Assembly: GCA_030595185.1 (NCBI GenBank)
Contig: JAUVDT010000012.1
Coordinates: 1-34,188 of the forward strand
Direction of reading: 5' to 3'
DNA length: 34,188 nucleotides
From: Gammaproteobacteria bacterium
Lineage (GTDB): Bacteria > Pseudomonadota > Gammaproteobacteria > SZUA-229
Shown here: piece by piece, positions 34,146-34,188 of the stretch
How the letters are laid out: every line of letters begins with the position of its first letter
Numbering within the stretch: position 1 is the first letter of the stretch
Notes under the pieces: model-generated
What the model was told of the DNA's origin: nothing
The model's input: the letters and a program-made list of their open reading frames with translations, nothing else
The model's database searches: none
Program-made: the position numbers and the translations under genes

Positions 34146-34188
34146 AATGGGAGTTAATTAATTCTTCAGTCGCATTTGGCGACAAATA

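Overview
The window is an AT-rich chromosomal segment from a gammaproteobacterium. Its blocks are typical of that class: minCDE, clpS-clpA next to infA, mtaD-ubiG-mupP, cysE-iscR-iscS, and a TusA/TusE-type sulfur relay. Two DsrC-family proteins, a TusA protein, and intergenic palindromes of a kind common in marine sulfur-metabolising or methylotrophic lineages suggest a Thiotrichales-like relative. That placement is inference; there is no rRNA gene or other decisive marker. No dsrAB, sox or other dissimilatory sulfur gene is visible. Almost everything looks like core genome. There is no prophage, CRISPR array, tRNA or intact transposase.

Layout. (1) 1-394 is a palindrome-rich intergenic stretch. 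(2) 395-6317, minus strand: DEAD-box helicase deaD, a DsrC-family protein with a C-terminal tail, a MATE transporter whose reading frame continues upstream of its first ATG, and minE-minD-minC. (3) 6544-6945, plus strand: a small SCP2-like protein. (4) 6950-11165, minus strand: a compact hpt-moxR-DUF58-tgpA cluster. (5) 11342-15390, plus strand: a response regulator/PP2C phosphatase, a TIGR04283-type glycosyltransferase, a TusE-like protein, TusA, a TetR regulator and a TIGR04282-type nucleotidyl/glycosyl transferase. (6) 15688-18434, minus strand: mupP, ubiG and mtaD. (7) 18661-22818, plus strand: three consecutive lipoproteins (LpoB-like, COG3014, LPP20) followed closely by mtnA. (8) 23009-26730, plus strand: a TauE/SafE permease, clpS and clpA. 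(9) 26837-28016, minus strand: infA and a LytM/M23 peptidase. (10) 28129-33984, plus strand: aminotransferase, a Cys-rich DUF2797 protein, cysE, iscR and two tandem cysteine desulfurases.

How the genes connect. The most coherent theme is sulfur trafficking. CysE supplies O-acetylserine for cysteine, IscS and a second desulfurase release sulfur from cysteine, and TusA and the TusE-like protein can carry persulfide sulfur onward. The iscR promoter overlaps a good match to the type-1 IscR operator. A similar operator-like sequence overlaps the promoter of the TusE-like gene about 18 kb away, suggesting one Fe-S-sensing regulator controls both. Other sets are Min division-site selection, ClpA-ClpS N-degron proteolysis, methylthioadenosine salvage (mtaD and mtnA, split by the lipoprotein genes), and a MoxR/DUF58/transglutaminase envelope module beside a phosphorelay. 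Several intergenic gaps carry distinct inverted-repeat elements, including one just downstream of iscS where iscU would be expected.
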